A stretch of 64,000 nt of DNA from Camarhynchus parvulus (Eukaryota > Chordata > Aves > Passeriformes > Thraupidae). The stretch is from positions 28,458,944-28,522,943 of the forward strand of contig NC_044601.1 in assembly GCF_901933205.1 (NCBI RefSeq), given 5' to 3'. Below the pieces are notes generated by a model. That model saw only the letters and a program-made list of their open reading frames with translations. It was not told the origin of the DNA and did no database searches. The position numbers were made by a program, and so were the translations under genes. Positions 12,019 to 23,600 of this stretch are shown one piece after another. The first letter of the stretch is position 1. Every line of letters begins with the position of its first letter.

Positions 12019-15000
12019 TTTCTTTTGAGTAGGTTTGTCTGGGCTGGTCTCTATGGAAACCAGTGAAACAATTCCCCTTAATATGAGTTTGCAGAAAATT
12101 CAGAGATGGCTTCTGCAATCAGGAACCTGATGTAGTTCTGGTTTTCACTTAAACAGCAACAGTGGATAGATATGATGTTGTTTTCAATCAAAGTAAACAA
12201 ACAAGGCTTGTTGAGTATAGATCTGATCTCCTCCAGAGAGCAGTGCTTTATCTTGCACTCCATCTGTTGTGGGGCAGCAGAAAAGCAAATTTCGTATCTA
12301 TTGCTTAGGGTAGCATTACTCTTGGATGCTTGGGGCACTGGATATTCCCATAGGACTGTTCTGCAGTTCCAGAGCTAATTGGGATGGAAGCCGGGGTGTG
12401 GTTCTCAGGCAGCAATATTGCCATGGGGGAGAAGGAAAGACTGCTAGATTCATCCAGTGTCACCAGAAGAAGATGCTGATGGGAGGCCAAGGAAGGTCAG
12501 ATGAGCTCTTTGAAATCTGCATTGACATCTGATTTATGCTTGTGGTGCAAGAGAAAAGCTGCAGGCCTCTGTGTTTGCTGTGAGAGCCCCCTGAGAGAAA
12601 TGGGGATGAGACTGAAGAACATACTGGAAGACCTGAAACAAGACAGGTCATACAAGAAGAATTGCTGTGATTTTGACAGAGCTGAAAGCCTGAGCTAGCA
12701 CAGAGTAGCTAGGCATGTGTAGCCACAGGGGAACTGGAACCTTGGATGAGATAAAGGATTCAAAGGACATGAGTGAGGTTTACAAATAATCACTGCTGGA
12801 AAACTGCCTGGAAAACTCTGACAGCCCCCAAGGAGATGGTTTTGGAACATCTTTCTCCAGGAGAGAGGAGGCTCTGGCTTTGCATCTCAAGTGTCCCCTA
12901 CCTGAAGTTTAATTGTCTTCCTTTCTTTCTCTCTGCCACCTCTATCCTGAGCTGTGCTCCTGTTTGGCTCGCACACAATTGAACAATGTAGTTTAGGACT
13001 GCGGTTGCCAGACTTTGCCTTGTTCCTTGCCATTATTAATCAGTTAGTCTTCTGCTAACACATTGACAGGGTCAACAGAGCTGTGCTGCAGCATGTAGAG
13101 TCAAGAAAACGCCCATACCTACACTCATTCCACACAGAGCCCCCATGCACACCCCCCACACACCCTGCTGGTGTGTCATGGACTGAGACACCCTGCATTC
13201 TCTCTCATACCTTTCATTCCTTGCCACAGATTGAAATTGGCATGATTGCCCATGTGACAAGTTGTGATTCTTTGTTCATTACTCCTCAGAAAGCAAAGAG
13301 ATTATTTAGGGTCAGCATGTCTGAGTTGCCTGACACAGTCTGTGTAATTCTAACACTGTATGGCAGACCTTGCACTTAAATGGGTTACTTGAGAGACCAA
13401 GAGAGTGTCCTCCTTTCATATGTGTTGAAAGGCTCCCCCACAAGTTTTCTGGGGACTAATCCTCACTATCAAGCTCAGGATGAATGAACTGATTAGAAAG
13501 ACAAGTAGACCAACAAAAACAAACAAGCAAAAAGAGCCAAATTTAGCTCAAAATGAAATCAGCAGATTTGAGGTGAAAGAAAAGCCAGGACACATTTTTG
13601 GGCAGATCTACATCAAAGTAGGCTCTGTGCTTTAAACAGTGGTGAGAACAGTGTACTTGGGCCTCTGGGTTTCAGCACCCTCACCTCCTGTATTTGACAG
13701 CCTGTTCACTCACAGAGAGACCAAAGAAATCATGCAGAAAGACTTCCAAGTTTGTAGAAATCAGATAAAAGGGGGGTCTTTTTCTGTACCCTAGACTCTC
13801 ACAGTTGTGCAACTAAAGGTCAGTGCTGAACCCTACCCATTGCTCTTGGTTTGTTTCAGTCCTACATGTATCATTTATTCCTGGCAGAAAATTCCATGCA
13901 TTACTGTTGGAAATATCTAAATTGGGCTGATGTTCTCTTTGCTAATGGAAGAGAAAAATAAGAACATTGCACAATTGATAAATAATGTCCGATAGGACAG
14001 GTGAAAGATAAGTCTTTTTGTAGGAGCTGCGTATTTTCCAGATTTTTTTTTAAGGCATTTCATGATAAATCACATTAGACATGAGGAGAAATATTTTATT
14101 TGCAAAGGGTAGTTAAGTTCCAGAACAGGTGAGAGGTTTTCAGTAGTTGGAGTCTAAGAAAAAGATTTATTCAGGTCAGGTTAACTCTCGAGGTAAAATG
14201 ATGTGCATGTTGCCCTTCCAGTGTCTTTTCTAACCATATGCTTTGATGTCTGGCTAATTTTTTTTTCCTTTTTTTGTATTGAGGTTCAGAATATGAATGA
14301 AACTTAACAGACAGAGCTGTTAGTATAGACTATAACATTTATAGGAAACAAGATAATGAATAAGCATTTAAATCTCTCAGTAGCTTTCCAAACCTTAGCA
14401 TGTAAATAAAATAGTAATTCCAAAGATGGCTGTATCTGCCACAGCTGTTTGGACATAGTTTCAGCAGTGCTCTACCTGAAGCTGTGCAAAACCACTGCTA
14501 AGTTCAATTCCCTGAAGAGAGATGAAACCACTACAATTCACATGCCAACCTTTTCCCAGAAGACAAAGCTCAGTCTTATGTGATACACAGTATTATTTCA
14601 CACAATATTATTTCCTATGCAGTAATATTTGGACTGAGGTCCAGTTTCAAGCTCTCAGAGCACTTGGAGGGAAGAGTTGTTTCCTGACTTCTCTTGTCCA
14701 ACCATATAGTCTTCAAGTAGTCTTTGTATCCCCCATAAACCTCCTTTTTTAGTTCTTTAGCTTTTTCAGATAAATTGCTTGTTTCTAAGTAGGCAGTTCG
14801 AAATCTCATCCCAGGAAAACCACTCCCTTGCACGTTGATTGCTGCTGTCTTCCTGCAGAATCAGTTCCACTCCTGACCCAAAGACATGCTATTACTTCTG
14901 CAAGTCTATTAACTAGGGTATTACTGCTTATTCATTCCATGGCCTAGATATTTGCTAGATAAACATGTTCATTTTTAGTAGAAACTGTTGGCTCGTCTTA

Positions 15001-17117
15001 AGAAATTGTAACTGTATTTTTGATAGGTTCACATTTTGGGCTGCAGATCCCATTGGCTCTACAGCCCTCTAATCTCTGACAATTTTACTGTCATTAGATC
15101 AAATTTCCAGAATGTTCCCAGTTCATGCACCTACTTTGCCTTGTGAAAAACTGGAGGAATAAGAAAGAAAAGAGATGGGGAGGAGGCTGATGTTGTATGT
15201 TAGTATGTTAGTCTGGTCTTTTCCTGACATCCAGTCAGTGAGGGCCCAGGTATTTTCTCCCTACTCTTCCCAGCTGATGACTGAGGACTCCAGGCTGACA
15301 GTATTTCTCTAACATAACCCAGTGGCAACAATCCAATACCCATGTGGCCACAGAGTAATAACTTTACGAGTGGCAGGAGGGTGGGCTTACTAAAAATGTT
15401 TCAGTATCTTCCTGGGTTAGCTCCATAATTCTGCTTATAGTAGAAGACATGAATATGTGACTAAGACCAAGCTTAGTCACATATTCACGTCTTGTAATGA
15501 TACAGCTTTTGATATTAAAGTTTGTGGGGTTGAACCCTGAATAAAAATGAAACTATTCTCATCCCTCAAATTTTTGAAAGTTATGAAAAATTTCCTATCC
15601 TCAGGAAAACCAGAGCACCAGGATGATTATTTTTAGTCATGTTTTTAAAAATAATTTGTTGACTTCACACAAATGATTTCATGGAAGAAATAATTTTCTT
15701 CCAAGTGAAGACACTTCTTTAAAATTTTTCTCATGTTAAGAATTTAATTTCTATAATTTTATTTCCTCTGAAACAATTTCAAACCTAAAGTATGTCATTT
15801 ACCTATGAATTTTCACAGCTTACATTTTTGTTAATGCAAAGCATTACAGAATACTACCAAATTTAAACGATAATACTGGATTCTCATAACTGGTTGGTTT
15901 TGTTCCACTCGCTCCTTCCTGTGAGCTGAATATTTGTTCCTGAGCCAGAGGATCCATGCGTCTTGAGCTGATACTTGTTTTGAGATGGAGGATTTGAAAG
16001 CATGCCGGGTACCTGTGTGTTACTGTGATTTATGGTGTCTCCACTACTGTTGTCCTCTGGCTGGCGAAGGAAGGCAGAATCTGCATATATATTACACTGG
16101 GAATCACCTAGAAACATCTACTTGTGACCTGAGAGGGAGAATGGGGCAGTCTGGCTGCAATCTAGCACTGCATGTCATTCCATCTGCGTGGTAGCTGGTC
16201 CTGTGTTGAATCTCCTTTGTGGCATACAGCCCTGTAACTACAAGTTGGTCAAATTCTTTCTTTGTCTCACATAAGAATGGAGATATCATTTGTCTTTAAT
16301 ATCTTTCCCGTGAAATCAGGTGTGACCAGCACCCAGTAGGTATAAAAATTATAAAACAAATGTCCTTAATGAACATTTTGGTGTGAGAGAATTGATCTAC
16401 AGAGCTACAGTGTGTCGAAGCCCCTGCTTTCAACTTTGCAGGCTGTCATCTTAAATATAAATTATGATGGAGAAGGGAATCAAAAATAATGCCCTTGCTC
16501 AGAAATGTTTAGGAAGAAAAGTCACATCCAACAGCCCTCTGAAATCAGAAAGTCATGGATGCAGCAGTGCACTTTTGGTTTTACTGGTTAACAGTTTGTA
16601 CTAATTTTAGAAGTAGAAAACATGAAAAAAAATGAAAATAGCATCTAATTCACATCTATTGAACAGTAAGCTTTTATTGATACTTATTGAGTACGTGGTA
16701 CCAACTTAATTCTTTGATGTTTTTGAAATCATATTTAATTTTCTTTTCAGTGTTGTTCTCAAGTGTATTCATGCAACATGGATTGTGAGCAATTGAGCAG
16801 GTGTGTGTGAGGTGACTGGTGGCTCAGGAGCTGATAGTGAGCAGCCATTAAGGTAGCTTTTCAAAAGGTGAAAAGGATAAGCAGAAGAATACTGCTGCCA
16901 GACAGGGAGCTGTGAGCTTGGGGACTGCAAGCATCCTTAAAATGTACAGCTGGCCTCTTTGAAGCTCAGCTGGGCACTGAGAAATGGGACGCTCCCTGCG
17001 TTTGCATCATGATCACGGTACCAAGAAAGTTTAACCTCCAGTTATCATCAGAAAAAGTGGAAGCAGTCTGGGAAATTTGAATTGGTCTGAGTAAAGAGAG
17101 CAGGTCTCTGAACAATC
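12019..17117 (+). other. CPLX1 last intron, middle part; no gene seen
   Basis: Unique-looking AT-rich sequence with only short open frames. None of the frames, including that at 13083-13379, resembles a known protein family. The one notable structure is the inverted repeat at 15444-15493, listed separately. Confidence 0.6.
15444..15493. repeat. Near-perfect inverted repeat (22-bp arms, 6-nt loop)
   Basis: The left arm is 15444-15465 and the right arm 15472-15493; they are reverse complements except at one position (A versus G, fourth from the outside). The spacer is ACCAAG. Transcription from either strand would give a stable hairpin. It lies inside the inferred CPLX1 intron. No transposon ends or target duplication were recognised around it. 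Confidence 0.9.
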
Positions 17118-17205
17118 TGACCTAGCTGAAAATGTTCCTACTCACTGCTTGGACTGGATGGCCTTGAAATTCACCTCCCAGCCCAACCCATTCTATGATT
17201 TGATA
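17118..17205 (+). mobile_element. CR1 3'-end fragment, sense
   Basis: About 90 bp resembling only the extreme CR1 3' end: a GACCTAGCTGAAAATGTTCC segment, then a TGGACTGGATGGCC segment, then CAACCCATTCTATGATTT. It is strongly 5'-truncated, as is typical of CR1. Confidence 0.75.
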
Positions 17206-18117
17206 GTACAGAGGATAGCTTGCAGATAGATGTTTTGCTCTAGATTTGCATGTGGCAGTTTGAGTTGATTTTTTTTGCCTTGTGTAGAACCTTAATCTCT
17301 CAAGCAGTGCAAAAAGCATTTACAGAAAGAGCAGCACATGCATATGTTTAGTCCTGTATTAAATCTAGCCTCTTGAATCTAATATAAAATAGGATTCTGG
17401 TTACTTATGTAATCTCTGAGTGGCATGCTGCTAATTCTTAGTGGAAGTAGCAAATTTCAAGTACCCATTCTACTCACAGGGTTCAGAGTGTTTCTCTTCA
17501 AATAATATGAGTCAGCTGATTTTCTCATGATAGTTTATTTTCACAGAGGTCTTTCTGTCCCACTTATAAAAAGAGAACATGAATGAATGTTATAGGATAT
17601 GTCCCACATGAGAATATCTAAATATTGTGGTCTTCACTGCTGTCTTGTTTGTCCTGACCTGTTTGTTTTCTTTTGTTGCTAACTAATTTTTCCCTGAAGT
17701 TTTGCCACATCTATAAACTATAAAATGCTGCAGATGGACTTTCGAAATCAGTGCGGACGATGGACTTAAGCATCAGACTTGTTAACAGAAAAGAGGAGGA
17801 TCAACATCAGTAGAAGGCCTCCCTAACACTTCACTAACCCAGAGCTTATATTCTCTTTACTAGTGACCCATGGCTGCACAGTCCCAGTTTTTCCCCTGTG
17901 CTTGCTTCTGAGGGATCTCACCATCTCAACTTGTGAAGGCTATCCATCCCCTGGGCTATACTTAGTGGAGGGTTGTTAGTATGGATATTTTTAGTATCTG
18001 TGTAAAAGAGCAAAATGAGACTATGTGATGTTCTTACTGCAGAATATGAGGCACCACATGCAATGGCTGGCTTCCTGTTCGGCAGATGTGTTTTTTCTCA
18101 TATCATGATTCAGACAA
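17206..18117 (+). other. CPLX1 last intron, right end
   Basis: About 0.9 kb between the CR1 tail and the acceptor. No repeats or open frames of note. Confidence 0.6.
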
Positions 18118-18138
18118 TGTGTTATCTCTCCCCTGCAG
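18118..18138 (+). other. CPLX1: Splice acceptor of the CPLX1 terminal exon
   Basis: A pyrimidine-rich run (TTATCTCTCCCCTGCAG) ends in CAG at 18138, immediately before the TAT codon that opens the homologous protein segment. This fixes the exon boundary and strand and makes the upstream sequence intronic. Confidence 0.9.
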
Positions 18139-18336
18139 TATGGGATAAAGAAGAAGGAAGAAAAGGAAGCAGAGGCCCAGGCTGCACTGGAAGCTAATGC
18201 TGAAGGGAGTCTGACACGCCCAAAGAAGGCGATCCCTCCTGGCTGTGGGGATGAGGAGGAGGAGGAAGAAGAGAGCATCCTAGACACAGTCATCAAATAC
18301 TTACCAGGGCCCCTGCAGGACATGTTCAAGAAGTAA
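18139..18336 (+). CDS. CPLX1: Complexin-1, terminal coding exon (C-terminal 65 residues)
   Basis: Partial CDS: 65 codons plus TAA, read in phase 0 directly after a splice acceptor. By length it corresponds to residues 70-134 of the 134-residue family protein. It begins [20 protein letters not shown], continues through [18 protein letters not shown] and a run of seven Glu, and ends [20 protein letters not shown]. Complexins are small cytosolic presynaptic proteins that bind the assembled SNARE bundle with a central helix and both clamp and promote synaptotagmin-triggered vesicle fusion. The first residue here is the end of the central helix; the rest is the C-terminal domain, whose last part forms an amphipathic membrane-binding helix. 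The Ser after the Glu run falls at residue 115, the known CK2 phosphorylation site in mammals. There is no C-terminal CAAX box, which excludes CPLX3/4. The [17 protein letters not shown] and VIKY stretches favour CPLX1 over CPLX2, although the Glu run and DMFKK end resemble CPLX2. Earlier exons were not found in the window. Confidence 0.96.
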   Translation, partial: YGIKKKEEKEAEAQAALEANAEGSLTRPKKAIPPGCGDEEEEEEESILDTVIKYLPGPLQDMFKK

Positions 18337-18575
18337 TAGCTGCAGACTGTTAGATGGGCATAAACAGTACTGCAAAGGATTTCTCTTTTGCCCAATGGGG
18401 ATTTAAATCTTGCCATTCATCCCGCAGTCCTCCCCCCCTCTACTGCTCACTAAGAGTCCCTTCGCTTCCCATTCCCTTCCAACTGCCTCTTTCCCTTTCC
18501 TCTGCCCCAAGACTCATCCATTCCTTAATTTTGTACATAGTCACATCCAGTAGATGCCTCTGAATGGATGTAAAG

Positions 18576-18581
18576 ATTAAA
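18576..18581 (+). other. Candidate proximal poly(A) signal ATTAAA
   Basis: ATTAAA about 240 bp after the stop codon, followed by A-rich rather than G/T-rich sequence. A weak candidate for a short mRNA isoform. Confidence 0.3.
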
Positions 18582-18722
18582 AAGCTGCAGACTACACAAC
18601 TTTTATTATAAGCCATAGTACTATGTATGTTAAATACAGCACTGCACATCAAGCATAGAAAAGGAACAATCTCATTTCCATCCAATGCAAGAACGAGTGT
18701 TCACTAAGTATGAACAGTGGCC

Positions 18723-18784
18723 TCTTTAATTTTTTTAAATTATCTTATTTTTATTATTGATAATAATTAGTCATTATTATAATG
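18723..18784 (+). promoter_or_regulatory. AU-rich segment in the probable CPLX1 3'UTR
   Basis: About 60 bases almost wholly A and T, with repeated TTATT and AATAATTA words, a few hundred bases after the stop. If transcribed it is a plausible AU-rich or Pumilio/Hu-type protein binding region. It has no perfect nonameric ARE, and a regulatory role is inference only. Confidence 0.3.
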
Positions 18785-20557
18785 TTCCTATTGATTGGGT
18801 CACATTAGCCATTTTTTTGGAGCACATCTGCTCTCGGAAGGGATATCTCAGTTCTCTCATGGAAGCAGAGCTTTTCTGTTGTAATTCCATCTGTGACATA
18901 AATAATAGATCCTTTGGAAAGTAAATCATGCATGACTTACACAGCTGACATCACTCAGAATCGTGGAAGAAGTGAGTCATCTGCCCTCAGATGCTGTAGA
19001 AGTTAAATGCCTCAGAATCTAAGCAAGAGTCATGTTACTTTGGGAATTAGCCATACATTTACCTTGAATGAGCAAATTGGTCAGGCACTTGCCATACAGA
19101 GAGCTGAAACCATAGAAGAGGGCACCGTGCTCTGGTAGAGGACCTCCCCAACCCCTCTGAAGCCAATGACAAGTGTGTTTGCTGCTCTGTTTAACCAATC
19201 TTCCTCTTTCTGCCATATTCAACCATCCTGTTTCCAGCAGTGCTTGCGGGTTGGACATTGGGTTCCAGCACATTGTTGTGGCTATGTCCTGCCCACCCTT
19301 TCCTGCAGTGTGTGGGAGTGTGTGGTGGTCTGAATGTTAGTCATGGCAGACCCATAAATATCCATTACGTTTATTGTGCTAAATTACTGCATTGCCTTGG
19401 GGAGGTCACTTATTTTCTGCCCCACTGAGATTCTTCACCTGTAAAATGTAGGTTTCAGTCTCTACCTACTGTAAAAGCATAAAGTGAGGATGCTTCTTAG
19501 TGCTGTGCAGGACCTAATTAATATTACAGAAGTGTGTGGTATCCCTTGATGCTAGCAGGGTGGAGAACATTTTTTTCTCACCATTATCTTTGTGGCCTTT
19601 TGCAGACACAGGTACAGAGGTCTCCTCAATGAAACACTGTAGATATCACATAATTGCATAAGAAAATCCAAACTCTATGGGAGATGTTGACTTGGTAATA
19701 CCTACATAGATTCAGTACATAGATAGACCTATTTTGAAAGCAGGTCCTCATGATCAGGTATCTGGCTTGTCATCTGAAGAGCTAATCCTGAAATTTTGCA
19801 TCTGGCTAGGTCTCTGTAGCTGATGCTGTAGACTTACCATCTCAGTCTCACAATCTTGTCAAGAGAATCAGTGTGCAGTGTGCAGAACTAGGACATTGCT
19901 TGTCCCTGTCCTGGGAACAACAAAATTTCCTAAGTACATGGATGAGATTTGAAAGCAAATACACTCTTTCTGCTGGCAACAAAAAAGAGGATAATATCAG
20001 ACATTTACTTATTTACCTAAATTAAACATTTTACTTCAATGGATTTTCTTTTCACTTGTTCAGTGCAACTGAGTTTAGGCAAACATCTCAATATTATCCT
20101 GAATAAGATCTTTTAGAAGACATTTATCACCTTTCCAGGTAAGCAGAAGAAATCTGTACCATGGTTAAGGAATTGAGCATTAGAGCTCTGTACCTTCCAG
20201 TAGCATCTGTTGCAATAGGAAAAGAGTATTTGAAAGAGAATAATACAGTATGCCCTCCTCACACAATTTTTGTTCAGGTGTTGCCATCCTTGCTTCTTCT
20301 CAAATAATTTCAATCATAATTTTCTATTGAATCCAAGGCAGAGGCTGAAGAGGTTTGACTGATATACAAGTCAGAACAAGTTGATAAAGAAGCAACTTGT
20401 TTCAGGCTGTATCTATGAAAAAGACTTGTTTGTTCAAGTACAAGCTGCCAAGGGCTATCCAGAAGGCAAGTTTTACTCATTTGGATAATGTCACTGGGAC
20501 TTTTTTCCGCCTAACTTTCATTTAAAGCAAGATGACGGCTTCCCTCCTGAGACTTTC

Positions 20558-20563
20558 AATAAA
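20558..20563 (+). other. Candidate distal poly(A) signal AATAAA
   Basis: A canonical AATAAA in sense with the CPLX1 exon, about 2.2 kb after the stop. G/T-containing sequence (TCTGTGCTTGGGT, then GTAGTGTTG) follows within 20-60 bases. It is the best of the three signals I saw in this region. Confidence 0.4.
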
Positions 20564-20600
20564 CCCAGAACACTTTATGAATCTGTGCTTGGGTACAGCA

Positions 20601-23600
20601 CGGTAGTGTTGAACAAGTTACCATTTTCTAGGAAGAGTGTCCTACTTGCCCCATGCAAATTCTGCAACTAGTAATTTGAGGCTGTTTAAGTAAATCTCAC
20701 AAAATTGGAAACTCTATTTCTGTCACAGGGTTAGCAGCTCATTTTAATGCTCTGCTACAGAGCATCCAACATCCCCGAAAGTGAAAAAGCAGACCCTGGC
20801 TCTTGGTTTCAGCCACTCACTGGCCACTAAATCTCCTAACACAGAACACTGACATACAGGCATCAATACTTTTGAAATGCCTTGGTTAATCTCTGTGGCA
20901 TGCATCCTCTAACACATAAGTAAAACCAGCAGAAATATGCCTGTGCTAAAATGAACACATCTATTCATATATTCCTCTGCCCTTGTGCTGGAGAACTCTG
21001 CAAACAAACAAACAAATGAGAAGATAAGTTTATTCTCCTTTACTTTGGCTTTTCTCTACCACTTGCTTGCTGACCTTTCCCTAGCCCCCATTACTGATTC
21101 CCTTCCTCATCCAACCAAATACTGTTCCTGTTGTAAGATCAGAATTTTCTGCCTAGCATTCACCTTGCAGAATGTTAGTGCTGATTGTTTTCACAGTCTC
21201 TCTGGCAGCTTGATGTGCATGTTCGTGCACGCATCTGCAGAAGGTGGGGAAATTGGAGAAAATGGGGAGAAGAGAGAGAGAAAGGAATAGTGTTTGGTAT
21301 CATTTTAGATAATTGTGCCTCAGCAGCTGTGGCATTGAATGACTCGTCTAAGTCAGGATCTTGTGCAGACTGTAGTAAAATTTCTTAAGCAGGTAGTGCT
21401 ATTCCCTGGGCTCAGAACACTAAGAATACTGCCCTTGTGAGCTGAGCTCCTGAGCTGTGTGAACATCTGGACTGAACCCCTGAAGAGGGCCATAGAATCA
21501 CTATACTGAGTCATATAGGCCTCATTCCAGGTTCACAGAACAGGACGGAAAGGGAAGGTGGTTTATTAAATAGTGTTTACTGAGTGTTTTTCATTGTGGG
21601 GGCTTCCCAGCTCAGCAATTTCATCACTTCTGCATCTCAACTAGCCACACCTGCACCAGCCCTTCCTCCATTGACAGGAGTTCCTCCAGGTGTGAGCTGC
21701 TAGTTCCCATTTTCCTTTTCTTGCCATAAGAAACATGACAGAAGATCTGCCACAGGAACTGGATAGGTTTTGCTTGGTTTTGCCTCACATAACTTTGGCA
21801 TGTTTCATGAGTAGAGTGGACCTCTCCTCTAGTCATTCCATGGTCCTGAAGTGCCTAATCCATGCTGAACAGACTCGAGAGCAAGGCACTCTCCCTTTTC
21901 TTCTGCCCATCTACTTCCGTGCCCACTCAGAACTGGTAACAAGGGACACAGACACCTTTGGCTCACGTGTGGAAGTCAGAAGCATTGTGTCACATACTTC
22001 TCCCCTTGGCACTCAAGCAGGTGATGAAGCACTTAAACAAGAGACCAAAGAGAAGCATGGTTCATTGTTTGGATTCTGAATATCTTTTTGTCTTTCATGG
22101 CATTGTTTTATTTGCATCACTGGTCTGTTCAATCTCAGGTAAATGAGGTATTTTAGTTTTATAAGTAGTTTTTATTTACACAGAAAGGTTGTTGGCTAGA
22201 CACTGCAGTCATTTTCCCTCACAACTCCAAGACCTTACAGGTTAGTAAAAAAATAGTCAAAGGGCCTTCTCATTTGGAGGGTAAATGATTTAGTTTGCCA
22301 TTGACCTTGAGAACTCACATTTATATGTAGAGAAAGCCATATGAAATCAGACTGCAATATTAATTATCAACGCTACTCTTGTGTTTAAAATGAATAAAAC
22401 AAAATATAAGATCATGTGTTTAATCACTTTGGAGTTCCTCTGTCTATGTTTCTAATATCATACATTGGCTCAGATCCCTCCCAGCCTCTCTCCTTCATCA
22501 AGAAAGACCATACCAGTGCTGCTGAATACATCTTTTTGCCAAGCTTTTTGTGCTAGAACAAGCATTGTTAGAAATTAGCTGTTGTGATCTAAATGTAACG
22601 TCTTCTGTATCTGAAAGTTGTCTGTATTTGTTCTGAATATATGTTACCAAGATAACTGTTTCTTCATGCACTGAGTTAGTAAAATGTTTCAGTACTGTCA
22701 TTAAAAAAATTGCCTGTTTCTCTCTTTCATACACACAGAGAAAAATTTAACTTAGTCATGCATTCTCTAGTAGAAATGCTCCCCAGCTTTCTTTCAGATG
22801 CATGCAGTACTTGAAGATTATTTAAAGTAGAGACATTGTGAATGTGATTTTAATTTGTTATTTTACTGGTATTTTTTCCTGCATGATGTGGGTAAATGGT
22901 ATGATGTTCTTTTAAAATGGAATCACAGCCAATAAAAAACCCCAGTGATTTCATAAATTGTTTGCAATGCTTTCCTGTGAAATTCCCATCAGGCTACATT
23001 TGGAAATCGAAGCATGGTAGCTCATATACAAATAGAATGGTAACAGAATTGAGGAACAACATGGATGTTATTTGAATAAATATGCTCATTGTTTCATTTG
23101 TCAGAAACACTGATGACTTTTGATGTGCACAGGTGATTACCAAATTTTAAACAAGTTTTGCCACTAGGAATTAGTTTTCCTTAAGAAGAGCAGAACAACA
23201 CACAGAAAGAAACACAGACATTTAGCTATGGTGTAGTGAGAATGTTTGGATCTTTAGACAAAAAATGTAAAACACTGATTTGCAATGACATGAAATGTAT
23301 CTCAGGATCCAGAACTTGTGATATATACAACAAAATTCTTTGATGGGCAAGTTCCACACAGCTAAGCCTCATTTTACTTGCTTAGGCACAAATCATGAGC
23401 TGTTGTATTCAGCATGAGTATTGCATCACGTTAGAAAAAGATATTACCATACATCTCATAGGAAAACCCAATTCCCTTTTACCTACCCTCCCTTAGGACC
23501 ATTGTTTGATCATTCAGTTTTTTTGGGGTGTTTTACTAACAGAAGCAGCCACAGGACTGTCATGGAGAATCAGCCCATATTATTTAAGTGACAGAACGCC

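Larger units (their letters stand above)
18337..20600 (+). other. CPLX1: Probable CPLX1 3'UTR and proximal downstream DNA
   Basis: Sequence directly after the CPLX1 stop codon. The first part must be 3'UTR; the end is uncertain. Candidate poly(A) hexamers in the sense direction are ATTAAA at 18576-18581, ATTAAA at 20021-20026 and AATAAA at 20558-20563. The last is followed by a G/T-richer stretch (about 20582-20632) and would give a UTR of about 2.2 kb, in the range expected for complexin-1 mRNAs. A strongly AU-rich segment lies at 18723-18784. No convincing open frame is present. Confidence 0.5.

Noticed and set aside
18021..18416. 131-codon minus-strand frame over the CPLX1 exon
   Set aside because: Antisense shadow of the complexin exon; its poly-Ser comes from the Glu codon run.
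21488..21530. CATAGAATCAC as a possible inverted CR1 tail
   Set aside because: Only about ten bases match and the sequence to the right does not resemble the CR1 3' end.
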